Assembly (NCBI GenBank): GCA_023105745.1
Contig: JALGQZ010000001.1
Coordinates: 70,655,991 to 70,719,990, forward strand
Reading direction: 5' to 3'
DNA length: 64,000 bases
Origin: Austropuccinia psidii
Taxonomy: Eukaryota; Basidiomycota; Pucciniomycetes; Pucciniales; Sphaerophragmiaceae
Part shown: in pieces, positions 21,027 through 32,338 of the stretch
Position numbering within the stretch: position 1 is the first letter of the stretch
Layout of the letters: each line of letters begins with the position of its first letter
Translations under genes and position numbers: made by a program
The notes under the pieces: model-generated
Seen by the model: only the letters and a program-made list of their open reading frames with translations
Databases searched by the model: none
What the model was told of the DNA's origin: nothing

Positions 21027-22599
21027 TAAAATAATAATAATAATAATAATATATTTAATTAGTATATATATTAAATTAACGTATTTGATAAAAAAATAAA
21101 TAAAAAAAGGAAACGACTTATGAAAACAGTTCCTTAAATCGCAAAATCCCTCTATCCATAGCATAAGAAGATCATTGAAAAATGAATGGGAAGCAATGAC
21201 TTGCTTATTGAATTAAACTAAAATAAATAAATAAAAAAAAACCCCCACAAGTCAGCAAATCATTAAACTAAATATAAAAAAAAAAAAAAAAAAAAGAGAA
21301 AAGAAAACAAAACTCATCTCAGCAATCGGATCATTGAAGCGAGTAGAAGAAGTAAGCAACAATGATGACTTGAAGACAACGGTAATGGACAAACAAGGCG
21401 GTATGGGCGGTCAATGACGCCAACAGACAATTATGGTGGTATCGGTGATTGGCTGTGGCAAGCTATTATATTAAAAAAAAAGTAATATATAAATATAATT
21501 TATATATATATATAAAAAATAATAAAAAATAAAAGAAAAAGTGGCAGAAGCGCCACTTCCAAGAAAGAAAAAAAAAGAAGAAGATAAGAAAAGAGACGAT
21601 GGCAGAAGAGCCATTGTTGAAAGATAAGGAAAAGACGCAACCGCAGCAGCGCAGCGTCTGGGCCGGGTAATAACTGAACAATGACACGCAGTAGTTCAGA
21701 ATTTTTTATATATAATTATATTAAAATCAATTAATTAATTAATAAAAAAAATATATATAAAAAATTAATATTAAATTTAAAAAATATATATATATAATAT
21801 AATTTATTAGAATAATATTTGTTTAAATTAATTTTAGACTTAGTTTATATTCAATCGAAAAAAAATAAATAAATAGAAAATAATATCTATATAAAATTTA
21901 TTAAATCAGTCAATTAATTTAATAAAATTAACTATTTTAGTTTAATTTAATGTTAATTATTAAAAAAAAATATATAATTGAATAAAATAAAATATAAAAA
22001 AAAATAATAAATTAATTATAATAAATTATATATTAATTAATTAACTTTTAATTTAAAATTAATTCCTATTTAATTAAAAAAAATAATAATAAAATAAAAT
22101 AAAAAGAAAAAAAAAGTTTTCTAATAAAATTTCATTAAATTAAATTAAACAAACATACAAAAAATAAAATAAAATAATAAAACATTATAAAATAAATATT
22201 TTACTTGTAGCTCTAAATAAAAATAATAATAATAAAAATAAATAAAAAAACTAAAATAAAATATAAAAAAGAAATTAACTAATTAACATTTTTTTATATA
22301 TAATTTTAATTTACAATAATATAAATTAATATACCATTTGTTTAAGTTATACTTGGATTTAGCTAAATTGATTGGAATTTTTATTTATTTATTTATTTAT
22401 TTTTATTTTTTATTTTTTATTTTTATTTTTATTTTTATTTTTATTTTTTTTTTGATTTTGAAATTGTTTTATTTATTTAATTTATTTTCATTTATTTTTT
22501 GGTTTTCCTTTTTTTTTAAAAAAAAAAAAGAAAAAGAATAAAGTATTTTTTTTCTTTTGAGATTTTATATTAATTTATCTATATATATTCAATATAAAA
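21027..22599. other. Rest of CpG-rich island, then pure AT-rich DNA, in element B
   Basis: Two further minus-strand stretches look exon-like: about 21215-21120 (reads HSFFNDLLMLWIEGFCDLRN) and about 21470-21340 (reads LLASLTAHTALFVHYRCLQV). A third CpG-rich stretch, 21540-21705, holds small open frames on both strands. From about 21710 to 22600 the DNA is almost wholly A and T with no coding signal. The island's left limit is about 20139 and its right limit about 21710. Confidence 0.5.
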
Positions 22600-24061
22600 A
22601 AAAGAGAATGATTAAGCCCAAATAATTCGTTGGCAATGAGTTAGATAGTGGTTTTTCTGAAGTTGAGGCTTGGAGGGAAATTTCAGTTCAAGGAGTTTTG
22701 ATTAGTCAGGATCTGTGTATGCTTTTTGATTGGTCAGGATTCAATTATGGTATTTGATTGGTCAGATTTTTTTTCTGTATTTGGATAGAATGGAATTAAG
22801 GTGGACTTAGGATACAGAAAAATAATATAAATAGAAGGTGCTGTTTACCCTCACTTTAGTCCCAAACAAGACTCTAAACTGTTGTCTCAATTTTTATCTC
22901 ATTTGGTCCTCATGAATAAACTAGTTTATCAGTTGCATTATTTATCCCTGTATCTGAAAAAGGGGCACTTTTGAAGCTTCTTTCACATAAAATATTTGAT
23001 TATCTTTTATTTTTTTATTAATGACTTTACTAATATTATTACAACAAGTATTTTAAATCTTTTTCATAAAATTTGATTCATTTATAACTTTGAGTTTTAT
23101 AGACATTATTGATTCAGAAATTGATGATCTTTAATGGCCTCCCTGTATTAGGTGGTACTTGGACCGGCAGACTAGGTGTAAATTCATATTGATAAGCACA
23201 TACTCTAAGCAGCCAAAGTCAGACATAGTCTGATGAGGGGAAATAACTTTGAGTTGATTAAAGTTATGTCTTTGGTGACGACCACTATATAGTGTCAGGG
23301 CGCTATTTAAAGTTAAAGATTCTCTTGAGTATGATCAATAATAATATAAAAAGAAGTATTAAGTGATATCAAGGGTAATTAGAATGATAAGAAAGACTTG
23401 GAGTACAATTTTCTAGAGTGCTCAACTGGTTTCTGTTTATTGGATATGCATATGGTTTTTTTATCAAATGGAGAGGGGTATGTTACCCTTTCTATAAATA
23501 TAAGGTCCTGAGCAAGACATAAAACTGCATCATTGTTTCTTTATATACTTTCTCATTTTCTATGGCTATTTCATGAAGATTATCTTTTGTTTAGAGTAAA
23601 AGGGATATACCTTGTGTTTGTTTTGGATTGAAGTCTGATGTAGTCTGTTTTGGAAGAGGCTATGATTATTTTTTTAAATGGAGAGGGGTTTCAACCCCTC
23701 TATTCTCAAAAGAAAAGAGGATATTCTAATGAAGGGATATCTTTTATGTTTGGTGTTATGGTTTGTTTTTTTATGTATTATTATCATTGTTATGGTTGAC
23801 TCGTTATTTGTAATGAAAACATATAAAAAATAAGGGGTGGTGCTTGTTTCTTTACATCACACCTTATGATGTTAAGTTTTGGGGGATTAGTGGAAATTAT
23901 TTAAGGGGATAATTTATTTTTTTTTCATGCACTGGATACATTAAATGATGGATAGGAAGACAATAGTAGTAGCATATCAAAGGACTATATTGCAGATGAC
24001 ATAGTATAATTCATTCAGCTTCACTTAGAATGCTGGGGACAGCATTAAATGGAGAGGGGGA
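22600..24061 (+). other. 3' non-coding region of element B with internal promoter-like module
   Basis: No gene was seen. The segment near 22695-22770 has gattagtcagg, gattggtcagg and gattggtcaga. Next come ataatataaatagaagg (about 22825-22841) and a short transcript-start-like region. This repeats the order of boxes found in the element's own LTR promoter. Three copies of aaatggagagggg lie at 23466-23478, 23686-23698 and 24047-24059. The last of these is the polypurine tract. Confidence 0.6.
24047..24061 (+). promoter_or_regulatory. Polypurine tract of element B
   Basis: The purine run aaatggagagggggа-like stretch ends directly at the TGTGG start of the 3' LTR. In LTR elements this site primes plus-strand DNA synthesis. 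Two further copies of its 13-base core lie upstream. Confidence 0.8.
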
Positions 24062-26394
24062 TGTGGTATACCATGACAGTTCAGCTGAATAAATTTTTTA
24101 TTTTTATGGTAATTATTTATATAAAAGAGGATATCAATAGTATGAAATAACCTTTGAGGAAAAGTACCAGTAAAATAAACATGGAATAACACAAATGATA
24201 TATTCATTAAGGAAAATTGACCACAGATTTGCTCTGTCAGTGTCACCCCACTGCACTATCCAACACATAATTGTGATGGACAGTACCCAAATCAAAGACA
24301 TTTTTCAATTTTCTCTGTAAATAATCTTTTTTAATTTATATTTTTTTTAATATGCTTAAATATAAGAAATTGGGTGATTAATATAATCAGAGTCACAATG
24401 AGGATGCCAATTAATAAAGGGCAGAGTTGTAGGCATCATAGGGGACATAGAAGGTTCAAGGTGTGGAACAAAACACTTTTGAAGTATCAATTTTGGGAAA
24501 TTTCATGTGTTTTTGCTGTTATGAACCACCCAAAGAGGGGATGAGCATCATTGAGTTCCTTTAGATAATTGAATGATTAATTATTTAAGACTGAAATAAT
24601 TTATTGCTGAATTGGAAAGGCCATATTACATCAACTTTTCTGTTAATGTAACCCCCAAATTTCTCATTGAAGCTGCAGAAATGAAGAGTGGGACTGAATT
24701 TTGGAAGGAATATAAAAGATTTAGGAATTTTCAGGAAGAATACAGGTAATACAGGTAATATAGGTCAATGAGTAATACAGGAAGCCAGAAAACTATAATA
24801 CTGGAAAATCAGCTGACAGATTAGTAATCAATTGAGTAATACATGGAGATAAGGGTTCCAGGGCCAGAAATTAAGGTTTAACTGTATTACACAGCCACAT
24901 GTCACATGTGAATAGGAGAGGTAAGAATGAATGGATCTGATTGGTCAGAAACATGTCATGTCATTAGGAAAAGTCAAGTGAAGCAATCTGATTGGTCAGA
25001 AATCCAGACTCGTGCCATGTCACAACACGTTCCCCTGAAAATCCAAAATTAAAGTTTGCACAGCTTTGCACAGCCACCAAAGGCTGAAAATTTCTAAGAC
25101 CCCTCTTTTTTTGCACTCCTATGAAGGGCCCCACGGATATAAATAGAGGCCCTCTCTCCCACTTTTTTCCTTTTCCCCATCTAGAAATTGTAAATTAAAT
25201 TTATTTTTCCTGATCCCTCTTCTAGGAGGTATACTAGAAATTTTGATAAATTAAGCCTAGTAACTGAGGTTCGTTGTTGACATAGATCAAGAGAACCAAT
25301 AGTGTGAAAAGACTTTAATTCATCCCTTACTAGCAGGTAGACTAGTGCCTTATTTAATTAGGATCTTAAAGCTTGAAGCTCATGAGCAAGGTGTCTCTGG
25401 AGTTTAGTGTTTAAATCCTTAAAAGTAATTTTTAGAGAGTTTTAAAATAAAACCATCAAACCAAAGTAATTTTGTAGGCTTCAAAATAAAACCTAACCAT
25501 TATAATTAGTTTTGGGCTAGTTTTTGTTGAAAACTTCCTCAAAGAGAGTAATTTTGCTTGTTTTAAAACAAAACCTGCACAACCAAAGTAATTTCATTAC
25601 TTTTAAAATAAAAGTGGACTTGTATTTATTGGGTAATCCCTAATAAATTATCATCAAGCAACAAAATAAAATTAAAAACTTTAGTGTTTAGTTAAGATTA
25701 ATATTAAACCTAAAGCAGTTAGCTAGTATTATTATCAAAAAAAAAGAACCATAAGAGATCATATAATATATTATTAAATCAAAACACAAAACATAACATT
25801 AAACTACCCATATTATACTAAATTATTAGCAATTATTAGAGTATTATCCCATCCATCACATCAAAAGGGCTTGAAATATATCTTTATCCTTTTCAAGTTT
25901 ATCATTCAGAGAATTGAAAATTGCTGTTATCCTAGCTATTAGTTTCTATATTTATCCAAGAACTATCAAGAAAAGAATATTTTGTGGTTTTGAATTAGAA
26001 GATAGTTTTTCCTGTTATGTTTTTATTTATCTTAGTTATTATATTATTTTATATATTGTTGTACTATCATCTGGTGGAATCCACTCAGCCTGCTGAAAGT
26101 TTTAAAAAGAATTTATTTGTTAAGGTTTTAAATAACCATTGTTTTTAGTAGAACAAAGCCTGATTAGAGATTGTTGAGTCTTATATTTTCTGATCAAGCC
26201 ACTATCAATAATAAGATTGATTTGGTGAACTCAGTAAAGATAACTTAGCATATTAGGAAGGGAAGTCTAGATTATTCTAGCACACAAGCAGAGCAAGGGT
26301 TACAAGTCCCAAACAGCAGTTCAAAACTGTTTTCTTGTAATTTCCCCTTCCAGGTACTGCCTCATTTTATCCCACACACAGAGGAGTTCCCACA
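24062..26394 (+). repeat. 3' LTR of element B
   Basis: This LTR is 2333 bp with the same ends as the 5' copy (TGTGGTATACC...TTCCCACA). It is very similar throughout. The TATA box is at 25138-25145. The right flank, atacatagatgc, continues the split RNase H frame of element A. Confidence 0.93.
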
Positions 26395-26895
26395 ATACAT
26401 AGATGCAGAAGGTAGCTAAGGCTTAGGAGCAGCCCTTCACCAGATACAAATTGTAGATGGTGAACGAAGAGAGGGAGTAATATGCTACATCTCTAGGCAA
26501 CTGAAAGATTCAGAAGCCAGGTATGGGGCCACCCAGACTAAATGCCTATGGTTAGTCTGGGATTTAGAGATACTCCACTATTATTTGGAGGGTGAAGTCT
26601 TTGAAGTCTACACAGACTGCACAGCCTTGAAGTCTTTATTGAATATGAAGACTACCAACAGACACATGTTGAGTTGGAAAATAGGCATTCAAGAGTATAG
26701 AGGCAATATGACCATCATATACAAGGAAGGAAAAGGCCACATCAACGCATATGGCCTCAGCAGATGGCAACTAGACAATGTCAAAAGCAACCCAGCCTAT
26801 GACCCCAAAGTAGCAGCCAAGATTCCTATCCATTTCATGGAAATAGATAAGAGGAAGAACTTCAGATTTTCTGAATGGGAACCAGAAGGTGGTAC
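26395..26895 (+). pseudogene. pol: RNase H C-terminal part, element A
   Basis: The gene continues after the element B insertion. Visible blocks are [60 protein letters not shown] and [20 protein letters not shown]. The second RNase H acidic position (TDCTALK) remains. In the last motif the family's N-A-D-x-L-S-R reads NAYGLSR, so the final Asp is Tyr. A TAG/TAA near 26415 interrupts the first part. The frame runs off into the family-C LTR at 26896. Confidence 0.88.
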
Positions 26896-28790
26896 TGTTG
26901 TATTCCATACCATTTTTTTCACCAGGCTCAAGCTCATAGTTCCCCATAAAAGCAGTAAATCCAGCCTACAGGCAGACTTACACTCAAAATTTACACCAAA
27001 AGGTCAATTTTACAGAAAGAAGCTGGATTTAACTCATAAAACTATGGCACAGGCACCAAAGGGCAGTGTATGTGTTTAAATAAATTATTCAATTTCATTA
27101 TGCATATGTAAAAATCAAGTTACATATAGTAAACTAGTTACAACAAATAAGATACACAGCCACCTTTCATTCAATATAGAAAGTCACATGATGAAAAGCT
27201 AAACCCCATGAAATTCCTGCAAGTCATTTACAACACAGCCCTAGGAGTACCTTATCTTACATCCACAATAACCCCACTTTAAACCTTAAAACAGGATCAG
27301 AATTATTTACACCACTCATCACCTCATGAAAAGCAAAGCTATTTACAACAGGCTGCATGCAGTACACAATTTCTAATTAAATCTCAACCACATTACTATG
27401 CACAGCATGTGCCAAACTCAAAAATTACATCATCTTATACATAACAGTAAGTTAATCAGTGCAAGAATTATTGCCTGACCTCATTTTAAACTTCAAAAAG
27501 AAGAAAACCAACCATGAAACCTGCATAAATCACACAGCCACATCTACCAATCCTAAAATATGACATATGCAAAGAAATTTCAAGGTCATCATGTGATACT
27601 GAATCCACCAACATAATATCATGTGACAGAAAAGAGGCTGTGCACAACAAAAATCCCCAGCCAAAATTGAATCACCTCATGCATGCAAGGAAAATTCAAG
27701 AATATCACATCATAATTATTTCACCAAAAGACAATCATGTGATGAATGGAGGCTGTGCAGAGAAAAAATTATCACCAAACCTTAAATCACCTGATCCATG
27801 CAAGAAAGGTCCTCACCAAAAACAGAGTCACATGATTAAATCAAGAGGAATTAAAGTGGAAAAAGACAGCTCCCATGGAGGGCCCCCTGGGCTCCCAAAA
27901 GGTATAAATAGAGGGGCTCTCTCCCCCCAAATTTCAAAGTCCCCCCCATGCACATTATATCCCCTGCACATTATAAGCACAGGAATAAGTCATCCCTCAC
28001 CTGGGAGGTAGTCCAGTATATCCTGGTAAATTTACTTGCCCAGTAGCTAAGCTCAGTGGAAGTATAGTGTTGAAGATTACCCAGTAGCTAAGCTCAGTGG
28101 AATCTTATTATTATTAAAAGAAAAATAAAAATTATCCAGTACCCAAGATTAGGGTTACTACTCTATTAAAATATTTTATCCAGTAAAATTGACACCCTTT
28201 ATCAAGACTTAAAGAACAGCTTACCCCTTTAAAAATTCAATATCAAAGAATCTTACCTCTTAAATTTAACAAATACAATTTTATCTTATTATCAAGAAAT
28301 CTCTTAAAAAATAATAATAACAAACCTTTAAAAAATTATTTTAATCTATTATAACTACTACTTTAACAAAATTACCTTTATTAACACTCATCAAATTTTT
28401 CTAAACACCTTAAATAACTCATCTTAACAAAGTTTTAACACCAAGAAGAAGCAACTCACCTCAATTCAACTAAAAACATTTATACAGACAAGTATTTCAT
28501 TAAAATCTAAAAATTAACCAAAATTACTGACATTATTTTTCATATTATATATTGAATAGGTCTGATCTGAGACTGCTGAATTTTGTCTCCTGCAGTTTTA
28601 AAGCCACTTACTAATTTTATTTTGGTTTGTGAGCTCCAAGGAAGATTTTGTTCAGTATTCTAGGAGGGGCAGGCAATACACCCTTGCCACCCTTGGTTAC
28701 AGGAGTTATTAGCAATTCAAAACTAGTTACCTGTGATTTCCCCCTCTAGGTACTGCCTCATTTTAATCCCACACAAGAGGAGTTCCCACA
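26896..28790 (+). repeat. Solo LTR, C family (copy 1), inside element A
   Basis: This 1895-bp unit starts TGTTGTATTCC and ends GGAGTTCCCACA. It is flanked by a 4-bp duplication gtac (26892-26895, 28791-28794). It aligns in reverse with 35346-39241. It separates RNase H from integrase of element A. A 23-base unit (ccagtagctaagctcagtgg plus flanks) is repeated at about 28040 and 28081. The apparent frame at 26585-27079 runs into it by chance. Confidence 0.88.
27183..27910 (+). promoter_or_regulatory. LTR C promoter: TCACATGA repeats and TATA box
   Basis: At least five copies of tcacatga or its complement tcatgtga occur between about 27183 and 27832, upstream of tataaata at 27903-27910. The reverse copy of this LTR keeps several of these (38310-38470 and 38862) and the TATA box (38144-38151). 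The repeated octamer looks like a binding site for a bHLH-type activator. The factor is unknown. Confidence 0.6.
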
Positions 28791-29840
28791 GTACCCCAGA
28801 AAGTGGATACACTGATTCAGAAGGAACAGAAACTCACATATGGGGAATAAGCTCCTCTGAACTGCATAGTTAGTTCTTCAGTGCATTAATGAGGACATGC
28901 CAAACAAAAACAGTGTGGCATATTGTTGCAACTCCTTCAACCCAAGTACAGGAGTCCAGAACTGGAATCCCAGCTAGAGGAACACTGGTTGAAGGACTAT
29001 AAAGACAAAAAGCTTTTTCTTATAGATGGCCTTCTCTACCATAAAGAGAAGCACACAAGTGCACTCACAGTAGTAGACAGGGACCATATATCCCTGATCC
29101 AGCAGGAATGCTATGGCTACCCTCATATGGGACACATGAGTGAAGACAGGACCAAGGAACGGGTAGCAAGCACAACTTGGTGGCCTAAATGGGAACAAGA
29201 TTTGAGTGAATATATCAAGACTTGTGAAAGATGACAGGAGGCGAATAGAAAACATGCAAAGAAGTATGGGCTACTTCAGCAAATAGAAGAACCCAAACAC
29301 CCATGGGAAACCATTAACATGGATTGGGTTACACAACTTGTCCCAGGAGGCAAAGAAAACTTCAATGCTTGAATGATAATAGTTGATAGGTTCAGCAAGA
29401 GTGTGACGTGCCTACCATGTCACAAGGAGGAAACAGCAATGTATACTGCCTTGTTATCTTGGAATAACATTATAGCCACATGTGGAGTTCCAAAATTCAC
29501 ATCAGAATTTTGGACCAACTTGTATGAAATTCTTGGTACTAAACTTGCATTCTCCACAGCTTACCACCAACAGACAGATGCTTTAGCTGAAAGGATGATC
29601 CAAACAATGGAGGACATCATCAGGAGATTCTGTGCATATGGCATGGAATACAAAGACCATGAAAGATACACCCATGACTGGGTTACCCTTCTACCAGAAG
29701 TCCAGCTGGCTTATAACACAAGCCACCACTCCACCACAGGGAAATCACCTTCACTGGTCAAAAAAGGGTGGAACCCCCTATTGCCCGTGGATCACCTGAA
29801 GAGAAATTGTTCAACAATCTTAAGGGACCTAGATCAATGA
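28791..29840 (+). pseudogene. pol: Integrase, element A
   Basis: This region includes the linker (LLQLLQPKYRSPELESQLEE) and an HHCC-type zinc region that is damaged: YPHMGHMSEDRTKERVAS, then TCER followed by TGA 29232-29234 where the last Cys region should be. The catalytic core follows with [33 protein letters not shown] and [20 protein letters not shown]. At 29489-29500 the text jumps from GVPK to FTSEFW. Element F has nine more codons here, including SDRDPK, so the second catalytic Asp is deleted. The end, [14 protein letters not shown], breaks off and about ninety family codons before the chromodomain linker are missing. Confidence 0.9.
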
Positions 29841-30237
29841 GAGACTCATTTTTAGAGCCCTTCACTATCATTCAACTGATAGGTAAAATGCAGTGGAGGT
29901 CAAACTCACAGAGGAATTTTCTAGGAAACACCCAGTATTTCCAGTGAGTTTGGTTAAGCCATACTTCCAAGCAGAGGGGGATAAGTTCCCCTCTAGGAAA
30001 AAAAATCCCACTCCACCAGAGATACCGGAAGTGGAAGACTCCCCTGGCCCTGTAAAGAAACTCATCAAGTCCAGGAAGATCAGACTGAATGGTAAAGACC
30101 AAAGGCAATAATTGGTCAGATTTAAAGACCAGACAGCAGATAAAGACAAATGGTTTGCAGAGGATGCCATTCCAGATGGGAACCACCACCTAAGGATATT
30201 CAGGGCCTCTAGGAGGAATGAAAAGTCTCATCAATGA
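29841..30237 (+). pseudogene. pol: Integrase tail and chromodomain, element A
   Basis: The first part holds the GPF/Y-type module remnant (RDSFLEPFTIIQLIG by eye, shifted frame). From 29893 the frame reads VKLTEEFSRKHPVFPVSLVK, PYFQAEGDKFPSRK and SPGPVKKLIKSRKIRLNGKD. After TAA 30109-30111 it continues LVRFKDQTADKDKWFAEDAI to TGA 30235-30237. The second half is a chromodomain of the Ty3 chromovirus type, which in the family steers integration toward marked chromatin. The only clear damage is the one stop. The matching region of element F is 41236-41598. Confidence 0.87.
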
Positions 30238-30244
30238 TGAGACT

Positions 30245-30261
30245 TTTTTGGAGGGAGGGTA
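30245..30261 (+). promoter_or_regulatory. Polypurine tract of element A
   Basis: The run ggagggagggta lies directly before the TGTCAG start of the 3' LTR and eight bases after the pol stop. This is the expected plus-strand primer site. Confidence 0.78.
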
Positions 30262-31686
30262 TGTCAGCCTGTGACTCAAAGCCAGAGCACAAGCATGACA
30301 GCCAAATACCATAAACCAATGGTAAAGCCAAGATACCACCAAAACATGGAGCTGAGCCAAATCAGCTCAAAAACAACCAAAATATAGAGGAAACACACAA
30401 ATTTCCAAATTAACAAGTCCCATCATCATAGGACAAGGAATAAAAAAGTTATTCCTGCTCAAAGTTGTTGCTGAGCATAAACCTTATTTTTCACCTCTCA
30501 TCTGAAATCCAGACAAAGAGGCTTAAACCCATCAAATAGGTATCCATATTAAAGCTTCATGTCAGGGCTATCCAATGGGACTAGCCAAAATGAGTTAGCA
30601 ACAGAACTACAGGAGTTATGGCCAAGATAAGGTAAAATAAGGGTGAATAAAATATTCACCTCTAATCTAACTTCTACAGTTTTAGTGTGAGATAACTAAA
30701 GTGGGGTCTTTTTGGAAATAGAAAAATAAGGGATATCTGATGGTGCCACCCATTTCCTCATATCTCCTCTAGAACAAAAGGTATGGGGAAAACAAGCTCC
30801 ATACAGATTTTAAGTAAATCATACATATGTAAAAAAAACTTGTACATGGAATAACTTTGCCATATTTAATGATATTCATGTCAAACAAGGTACCATTGTG
30901 TAGAAAACATCAAGGGCTACATAATGAACAAACATTGAGCTTTATATCTCAAAAATGACAAAGTTAAGGCTTCTTCAAGGTCAAAATCCCACAGTTAGAC
31001 AAATACAGCCTTACCATGGGATAATATACCATAACTATGATTATGAGGTGTCAAAAAGATGACGAATCTTTTTTATACTTCAATACCTCATATTTTGGTC
31101 AATACTGGGGTTTTGTACAGAATTCCACCCATCATAGATGTCAGAAGAGGGCTATGTGGTCCCCAGATGAAAACCTTCACCCTGTATTAGTGAAAACTGC
31201 CCAGATGTGGTTTCAAAGCCACATCTGAGCCCAATACATCTTTTAAAGGCCTTGTGAAAACCACCAGCCAGTCCTTGTAAGTGAAAAATCTTCACTCCCT
31301 CTATGTGGAAAGGTCTAGAAGACTTTTTCACCCCATTTTAGGATAAAAAAGGGCCTTTTCTCCACCAGAAAAGGTTTCTTCATACTTCTCTTAAATTCCT
31401 ACGTAGTAGAACTGTCAAAAAAAGCTATACCTTTGGAAAAAAATCAGGATATACTTCAAGCTTTAGTATTGTAGCTCTTATTATAGTAACCCAACTGGTA
31501 CGGCTGCACCCAGGGCTTTCAACAGTGCCCACCACCACTATTCCTTAAAAGTAAATCCCTGTATATCTCATTATAAACCCTTATTATCATCAAAAAAACA
31601 TTTTAAATAGTTTTCACCATGTCACAGTCATAGTTAAAGCTTTTGATTAGTCTTTTATTAAGCTTTATCATAGACTCAGCCTGACA
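30262..31686 (+). repeat. 3' LTR of element A
   Basis: This 1425-bp LTR starts TGTCAGCCTG and ends CAGCCTGACA. It aligns with 5761-7187 throughout, with frequent substitutions. It is followed by cttca, the probable right target duplication. Confidence 0.92.
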
Positions 31687-32338
31687 CTTCATGAGTTATG
31701 AGAAGTATCATATCACCAGGATGAAGGAGCTGGAAAAATGGGGTTTTCCAAAGTTATGTAAGCTGAGGGGTTCTTTGGGTGTGTAGATTTTATATATGAA
31801 AGTTTTACTTCATTGTCTCAACTCCCAAATCAGGATGGTGGGTAATAATTTGACAATAATGAAAGGTATTTCCAAGTTTCATTAAAATATAAGTCCTTCA
31901 AGCCAACTAAGTCATTATTGTATAGGTATTCCATGTAAATTGAATTGGTTTGTGATATGAACAAGGTTCTTATGTCAATTAGTTTTGGTTTTGTGGGCTG
32001 GCTTAATCACTTAACTGTCTACCAAGATATGTAATTTCTAAAAATCCACAAAATTTGGACTCTTGGGATCAGAAATTATTGTCCGATTTGGCCTATGAAA
32101 GCTCACAGTTTATCTCATCAGAATGAAAAGGGGGACTATCCCAGATTGAAGAAAATAAAAATTTAAATCCAATTTTTTCTAGGTCACAATTATGAATTGA
32201 GCATGTCGTTGGCTTTGAAATGGAGGTGGCAATCCCTGAGGAAGATGGGAAGTAAGATGCATAATAAACAGAAAACTCAATATCCTGTTAATTTGGTGGT
32301 TAATTTTGTGATCTTGAATAATTTTTTTGGGCAGATTA
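31687..32338. other. AT-rich unassigned DNA
   Basis: No gene was recognised. This is the continuation of the DNA that lies left of element A at 5760. The last five bases, gatta (32334-32338), are the left duplication of the next LTR. Confidence 0.45.

Larger units (their letters stand above)
11831..26394 (+). mobile_element. Element B: non-autonomous LTR retrotransposon nested in A
   Basis: The element is 14.6 kb, bounded by near-identical LTRs of 2312 and 2333 bp (11831-14142, 24062-26394). Both start TGTGGTATACC and end AGTTCCCACA, and a purine tract precedes the 3' copy. The insertion splits the RNase H gene of A between 11829 and 26395, with flanks ataa/atac. The internal region carries gag and protease only. 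I find no RT, RNase H, integrase or chromodomain between 19476 and 24061. That space holds AT-rich DNA, a 98-bp tandem repeat and an antisense exon-like island rich in CpG. The LTRs are far more alike than those of A, so B moved more recently and must have used enzymes supplied in trans. Confidence 0.9.
5761..31686 (+). mobile_element. Ty3/gypsy chromodomain element A, nested and defective
   Basis: The element is bounded by LTRs at 5761-7187 and 30262-31686. Its flanks, cttaa (5756-5760) and cttca (31687-31691), are probably a 5-bp target duplication with one change. Without the two insertions (element B and solo LTR C) it is about 9.5 kb. The order is gag, protease, RT, RNase H, integrase and chromodomain, which is the usual chromovirus order. 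From 8154 to 11465 the gag-pol pieces stay almost entirely in one plus frame, broken by stops. The LTR pair has many mismatches, so A is older than B inside it. It cannot move on its own: the RT motif is YIDE, the integrase lost nine codons including an Asp, and several stops interrupt pol. Confidence 0.93.

Noticed and set aside
22338..22541. Hydrophobic 67-codon frame that looks like a membrane protein
   Set aside because: It is translated T-rich low-complexity sequence (repeats of ttttta), a composition artefact.
27640..28011. Open frame of 123 codons in the C LTR
   Set aside because: It lies across the TATA box and promoter of the LTR. Its composition is that of the underlying DNA, and the reverse copy (37989-38219) does not keep the frame.
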